Assembly (NCBI GenBank): GCA_030704615.1
Contig: CM060734.1
Coordinates: forward strand, 48,622,042-48,686,041
DNA from: Takakia lepidozioides
Taxonomy: Eukaryota; Streptophyta; Takakiopsida; Takakiales; Takakiaceae
Reading direction: 5' to 3'
Length of the DNA: 64,000 bases
Below, piece by piece: positions 59,101 through 64,000 of this stretch. Position 1 is the stretch's first letter. The number at the start of each line of letters is the position of its first letter. The notes beneath the pieces were generated by a model. It was not told where the DNA came from and did not search any database. It worked only from the letters and a program-made list of their open reading frames with translations. A program made the translations under genes and the position numbers.

Positions 59101-62100
59101 CTGTAAGCTCACAGTGGCTGGTTCCTCTAGGATTTCCATTTCTCCTTCTCTTTCTTCATAGAAATGTGATGGGTAACTGCTAGTTTCCTCTTCAGTTGGT
59201 GTTGCTGTCACTACACCACAGCAGATACCTCTTAAACAACTTAGGCTTTCCAGCCGCATCTCTGCAACCTGCTCCCACTCTGGGTGTGCAGCAAATAGGG
59301 TAGCTTCCTGCTCCTCATCCAGTCCTCCTTTCCAGTCATACTCTCTGACTCCTCGAGGTCTTCTTGTAGCAGGTAATCTACTAGATTTCTTTGTGGTAAT
59401 TTGTATCTCGTGTATCCCATTATGCACGGTTAGTAACTGAGAATTCCAGTCATGGAATACCCTGGCCTGTTTCAGCCACGGACGTCCCAATAATAAGGAG
59501 TAAGCCTCCATGACTTCATCCATCTTCAACACAGTTACTGTGATCATAAAGATCATCTTTTGTATCTGTATCTTAACTCCTCTTATCAATCCCAATGGCT
59601 GTACACTTCTTTGATCTGCCATTGTTACTGTAAATGGGGCTGGTTTCATGTTACTTAGACCAAGCTTCTTCCTTAATTGGTCTGTCATGATATTTACTCC
59701 AGAGCCTCCATCTATCAGTACATCAGTTAGTTCTGTGCTTCCAATTCTCAATTGGATTACTGGCATAGAATCATCAAAGTCCATGACTGTTTCTCGCCCT
59801 TCCGGCTTCACATTATAACTGGTCACCTTGCTGTTCAGGTCTGTGTTTCCTGTCTCCTGGGCAATTCGATTGATTGCTTGATACAGCCTGTGCCTACAAT
59901 AAGGTGCCACAGCTAATAGCTGTCCAATGGTAATCTCTGCTTTGGTTTGGCATATTACTTCAGCCAAAGTCTCTTCATTACTTTGCATGTCTGCATCTTC
60001 TTTCTTCCTTTCATCCTCACTCCCTTCTTCTTCTCCATCAGAATCAGAAGAATCTGCCACAGGAATATCCGTACTCTTCTGCATTTCCCTTATAGTATCT
60101 GCCACTTCTTTGTGCAGTTCCTTCTCATCTCTCCAAGTCTCTTCATCTTCAGGCATATCATTGCCACCTTCATTATCATCTTCTTCCTCTACTACTGGAG
60201 GTATTAGTTTGGCTTTACTTCTTGTTACTATCATTGTACTTACTTCTGGTACAACACATGGCCTAACCATGTGAGCTGCCACCACTGGGCCCTCATTCAC
60301 AGGAGCTCTCATCTCATTCTGGTTTCTTATCCAGAATGCACAGGCTGCCCTGCGATGTCCTGGCTGATTACAATAGTAACATAGTTCTTCACCATTGGGT
60401 CCTCGCCCTTGGTCTGTTCTTGGATTATTTCTATAATCCTGATTCCCGGGCTGGTAATTCCCCCTTGGATTACCCTGATAGTTGCCTCTGGAATTTCCTT
60501 GGTAATTCCCTCTTGAATTACCTCTCCCTTCCATGCCATTGTTATAACCACCAGACCTACCATAGTGGTCCTGATCATTGTTTCTTCTTGGCTGGGGCTG
60601 CACCTGATGCACCCTTACTTGCCTAGGTTCTCTTGCAGCTGTCCTTCTGTTGTAGTAACAATTCTCAGTAGAATGGTTATCCATTTTACAGATAGTACGG
60701 TGTTTCTCCTTCATGTGGCATTCTGTGGTGGTATGGCCTTCATTCTGGCACTTTGCACACCATACACCCTTCCTCCAATGTGTTGCAGCCTCTGTGGCAT
60801 ACTTCTTCAAGATTTCTTCCAATCTTTTTTCATAGTTATCCCTCTTCAACTTCTCTTTCTCTTACTCTTTCCTTTTAGTTCTTGCTCTTCTTCTTCATCT
60901 GACTCATCCTCAGAGTCCTCATCATCCTTTTCTCTCTCCTGAGCATTCCCAATTGCTCAATTCTGTTTGCAGTTTCAAATGCCTCCTCCACTGTATTATG
61001 GGGTAACATATCTACTTTCTTTTGCAACTCTGGTCTTAGTCCACTCACAAACCAAGTCTTCTGTAAACCAGGTGCTGGTACTGCAGCCAGCTTTTTCATC
61101 ATCAATTCCATCTTTTCCATATACTCCTCAACAGTTTCATGCTTCTTTTGCTTTAATTGTTGTAAACTTCCATACACTTCATCTTCAGTTTTACTTGTCC
61201 TGAACCTATTTCGAAATGCTGTATTCAAGCCATTCCAGGTTAGGAAATGATTATCAGGGAATCTTGCATACCATTCACTTGCTTTCTTGATAAGTGAACA
61301 AGGAAACAATCTCATCTTGGCATCATCGCCATTCTCATTGTTCACTATACACATGTGCTCAAATTGGCTAATGTGTACATCGGGATCCCCTTTTCCTGAA
61401 TATATTGGAAAGGATGGTTTTGCCCGTGTTGGTTGTAACGCCATCTGTGGCCCTACCTTCTGCCCACTGACAGTTGCTGGCACCCTTGCTGGTGCTGGTC
61501 CTTCTGGACCTGTTGTTTTTGTGGTGGATCTTCCACCAAGTGGTGGCCCTTGAGCACTCCCTGCTTCCGGCCCCACGATATTCACAGTATTCCCAGCTTC
61601 AGTTGCACTACTTCCCACACTCCCTGTCCCCCTAGAGCCAGATCCAGGCTGCCCGCCTGATCCCCCTGAGCCGACACCTTCGTTGGCCTATGATCCAAGT
61701 GCTCCACTTGATCCAGGTCCAACGGGTTGGGATGTCCTGGTTGTAGTCTCAACCTCAGCTGTTGGGTCTACTTCTTCATATTCTTCCTCTTCCAATTTCT
61801 TCTCTCTGTTTTCATCCTCCAAGTTCTGCCCTTGGGTTTCTTCTTCACTCATGTAACTCAACTGTAATGGTGTTGGAGAGTCTGAACTCTCCGTTGGCTC
61901 TGCCACATCCTCTTCTCCTTCTTCACTTTCCGCTTCAGAAACTGGAGTTCCTGCTTTTGGTGTTCCATGCCAACTCTTATCAAAGATTTTTGTCAAATCT
62001 TTTATCCAGGGATGTACCTCAGATCTTTCACCTCGTGATTGATCTTTTTCCTGTACCAATTCCCTTAATCTTTCTTGCAAAGAAACAGAAGGAGTGGCAT

Positions 62101-62311
62101 CCAACTCTAGTTCTTCCGGTATGGGTGATGTACTCTTTGATCTTAATGGTGTGAGAGGTCCAGATGATTCCCCTATGTCTATTCCTCTCTTCCAAAGATA
62201 TGGATAATTAGCTTTCAGATAGCTTTCTCTTTTTACTGAATATCTCTGGCGTCTCGCTTCTCTTTCATCACTCATGTCCCATGTCTTTCATTTCTTTTAA
62301 TGTGGCAATAA

Positions 62312-62991
62312 TCAAAACTCTCTTCTGTAATATCTCTCGTATATGCCTGGGTTTCTTTCAAGCTTCAATGCACCCTTGGCTATACTTGAAGTCTCCGTTA
62401 CCATATAACCATATGGCAAACAAGTCTGGAAAGCTGTTCTTGGTGTGAGTTTGATCCACAAAATATCCTTTGGAATCCAATTCTTTACCAGTACAAGCTC
62501 TTCATGCATATGAGTATAAACATTCACTTTCTTTCCTCCCAGCCTTCAAACTCTTCTCGCTTAATGGATAGCAATGCTATCACATATACCAATGTTGGTA
62601 ACCAACGTGCTCTTCCTCTACAGGCCACCTGATAAATCTTTATCACTCCTTTCTCCAGACCCCACTCTGGGTCAGCATCATGCACTCTCTTAAGAATGTT
62701 TTCTTTACAACCGTCCGGCAATTCCAAAAACCTCTGGAAGAATCGTTTGGACAATCTTTCCTTCTCAGTTTCACAAGGAATTTGATTCACATCAAATTCT
62801 TTAATTCTCCATCCACCATGATCCCACCAGATGCCTGTCACATCTGGTTGTTCATGACCCAGATCCCCAGTATGGTCGCCAAATGTCGCGCGGCTTTTAC
62901 TCAACCATCCCTTCGCTATCCGAGGCGGAAACTCCAAGATAGAAGAGTTGGAAATCTCTAAGTACTCAGCCCGCTCAGAACAATCAGTCAT
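62312..62991 (-). pseudogene. A1 ORF0 (starts in the LTR, codes through the PBS)
   Basis: ATG 62991 (MTDCSERAEYLEIS) is 107 nt inside the LTR. The frame passes EFPPRIAKGWLSKSRAT at the LTR end, FGDHTGD across the PBS, then QPDVTGIWWDHGGWRIKEF, RLSKRFFQRFLELPDGC, DADPEWGLEKGVIKIYQVAC and RGRARWLPTLVYVIALLSIK. One base is lost near 62526, after which VNVYTHMHEELVLVKNWIPK, TAFQTCLPYGYMVTETSS and YRREF continue to TGA 62312. The gag ATG is 36 nt further on. There is no other ATG before VNVYTHM, so a start outside the LTR would lose most of the protein. About 225 residues, no recognised domain. Confidence 0.75.
62866..62882 (-). other. primer binding site of A1
   Basis: TGGCGACCATACTGGGG, two bases after the LTR end (GACA-T-TGGCG). 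Same sequence as in A2; A3 and A4 carry TGACGACC. Confidence 0.7.
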
Positions 62992-63821
62992 GACCTACAG
63001 CTAGTGTATCATGGGGGTGTGTCCTATTTGTTTTCCTTTCCGCATTCATGTTAGCTAGCTACATTACTATTGATAATTGAGTATCAGCTTGCTCATCAAC
63101 TCATCCATTCATTCCACAGCTTCACTCAGATCTCTCTACACAGTGTGATTGTATCGTATAAGTATCAGATTATGATTTATCAGGTATCAGGCCGAAGCCA
63201 TTGTGTCTCTAATCTCCTCTATAATATCACTACAGCTTTGCATATAACAAGCATTTACTAATCATCTCTCCTCCTTCACCGTGCTCTCCATGCTTGCTTC
63301 CGTTCTTGCTCTCCGCCCGATCCCCTCTCATCCATGACCAAGAAGTTATCCCCCCCTAGTGCTTTTTTTAAGATTGATCCCCTTCCCAGTCCTCGCTTCT
63401 CCCTTTCTTCCTTGGCACTAACCGTTTCCCTCACTAACCGTCGCCCGTGAACTAACATGTTCCATTTGCAGGTGTTGTTCCCCACAGTCGTTCCCTGTCC
63501 TGCTATCCATTCCCTATGGTCGTGACAGCTGTGTCAAGCTGTGACTGGCTGTGTGAAACTGTGACGGGCTGTGACTGGCTGTGTGCGACTGTGTTTGGCT
63601 GTGTCGGGCTGTGACTGGCTGTGTCGACTGTGACGAGCTGTGTTGGCTGTGTCGGCTGTGACGACTGTGACGGGCTGTGTTGGCTGTGTCGGGCTGTGTA
63701 ACCCCCCTCTACAGTGCGCTGCTGTCACCCCTAAGGCTCCTGTTGGTCTCAGTCTGTGCAAAAATTAAGGGTACTCCTCAGATCCCGTAAAAATGTCTAA
63801 GTCCCTGGCAGTCCTCTAACA
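62884..63821 (-). repeat. 5' LTR of A1
   Basis: TGTTAGAGGACTGCCAGGG ... CGCGCGACA, 938 bp. Pairs with 27251-28134 by shared variants. GGCTGTG array at about 63530-63710. Confidence 0.93.
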
Positions 63822-64000
63822 ACTACTCCAATTGCGTTCGCAAGATGAGGCAGAGCACACTTGGGCAAGAATACGCTTCGCAATGAGAGCCAATGTTCTT
63901 GCTCCAGCTCCAATCAAATCCCACCATTCATGTGGCAACATATTGAGCTCTTTTGGATCCGGCATGTGCCTAAAAAGGTCGCGGCGATCTGAGAAGCATT
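63822..64000 (-). pseudogene. hAT transposase, C-terminal domain (first piece, runs off the window)
   Basis: Open frame from the window edge: SDRRDLFRHMPDPKELNMLP, HEWWDLIGAGARTLALIAKR, ILAQVCSASSCERNWSS. WW..GA...L...A.R.L...CS.S.CERNWS is the hallmark of the hAT dimerisation region. A1 interrupts exactly after SS; SYSFVHNK follows at 28135 on the plus strand. Confidence 0.92.

Larger units (their letters stand above)
55389..62275 (-). pseudogene. A1 gag-pol polyprotein
   Basis: ATG 62275 (MSDEREARRQRYSVKRES). Acidic region; TAG at 61688-61690 (CAG elsewhere); capsid-like Gag 61.4-61.0 kb; frameshift ~60.9 kb; knuckles CAKCQNEGHTTTEC, CKMDNHSTENC and CYYCNQPGHRRAAC flanking RGNYQ repeats (60.77-60.35 kb); protease VLIDGGSGVNIM (~59.71 kb); frameshift ~59.05 kb; RT MDGFSGYNQVQ (~58.58 kb) and FLDDFSVY (~58.40 kb), with frame breaks near 58.65 and 58.45 kb. 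Then one open frame of about 1,000 codons: RNase H HVHCDASGEALGAVLAQ (~57.96 kb), integrase LDFVGPINPP (~57.1 kb), ISDQGSHF, GNGQAEATNK (intact DDE), GPYVIQ and a repeat-encoded tail to 55389. Consensus of copies implies a single gag-pol frame of about 2,300 codons. Confidence 0.92.
52716..63821 (-). mobile_element. retrotransposon A1, 5' part (LTR to most of ORF3)
   Basis: The longest uninterrupted family A segment. Minus-strand order: LTR, PBS, ORF0, gag-pol, internal array, hairpin and ORF3 up to the B insertion. With 26068-28134 it gives an element of about 13.2 kb. Flanked by the hAT frame; target copy GTAGT (63826-63822, minus). Confidence 0.95.

Overview
The window is land-plant nuclear DNA dominated by nested LTR retrotransposons. 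The plant assignment rests on a nepenthesin-type aspartic protease with plant-style introns, plant-type Ty3/Gypsy polyproteins and a BED/hAT-type transposase C-terminus. The retroelement style suggests a non-seed plant (bryophyte, lycophyte or fern), but that is only an impression. No intact host gene, tRNA, rRNA or CRISPR is visible.

Left end (1-6069): an aspartic protease pseudogene whose central exon piece is inverted in place; a decayed tyrosine-recombinase-like gene (Crypton/DUF3504 style); a divergent retrotransposon fragment; and about 1.2 kb of unassigned sequence.

Rest (6070-64000): four copies (A1-A4) of one ~13 kb Ty3/Gypsy family, here called A, and one ~11 kb Ty3/Gypsy element, B, all sitting in or beside one hAT transposase gene. 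Family A has an unusual plan. ORF0 starts inside the 5' LTR and reads through the primer binding site. It is followed by a single gag-pol frame, a tandem array, a conserved hairpin, a ~1,240-residue ORF3 with a long coiled coil, a polypurine tract and the 3' LTR. The LTRs carry arrays of the same GGCTGTG unit found in the internal array.

In the present order every two-LTR element is cut in half and its LTRs face opposite ways. One event explains all of it: a ~17.2 kb inversion with breakpoints at ~18,502 (protease of A2 joined to integrase C-terminus of A3) and ~35,732 (integrase of A3 joined to protease of A2). Reversing it restores A1 (63821-52716 plus 26068-28134, target duplication GTAGT/ATAGT), B inside ORF3 of A1 (52715-44699 plus 22863-26067, ACCAC), A2 antisense inside the integrase of B (22862-18503 plus 35733-44698, AGTAC), A3 in the hAT tail (28637-35731 plus 18502-12728, GACGT/GACTT), and a continuous hAT frame (64000-63822, 28135-28636, 12727-12079). 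A4 (11854-6070) is a truncated 5' part. Inferred order: hAT; then A1 and A3; B into A1; A2 into B; then the inversion.

All coding regions seen here are broken by frameshifts or stops. The elements are relics, but family A consensus frames can be read by comparing copies. All comparisons were made by eye.
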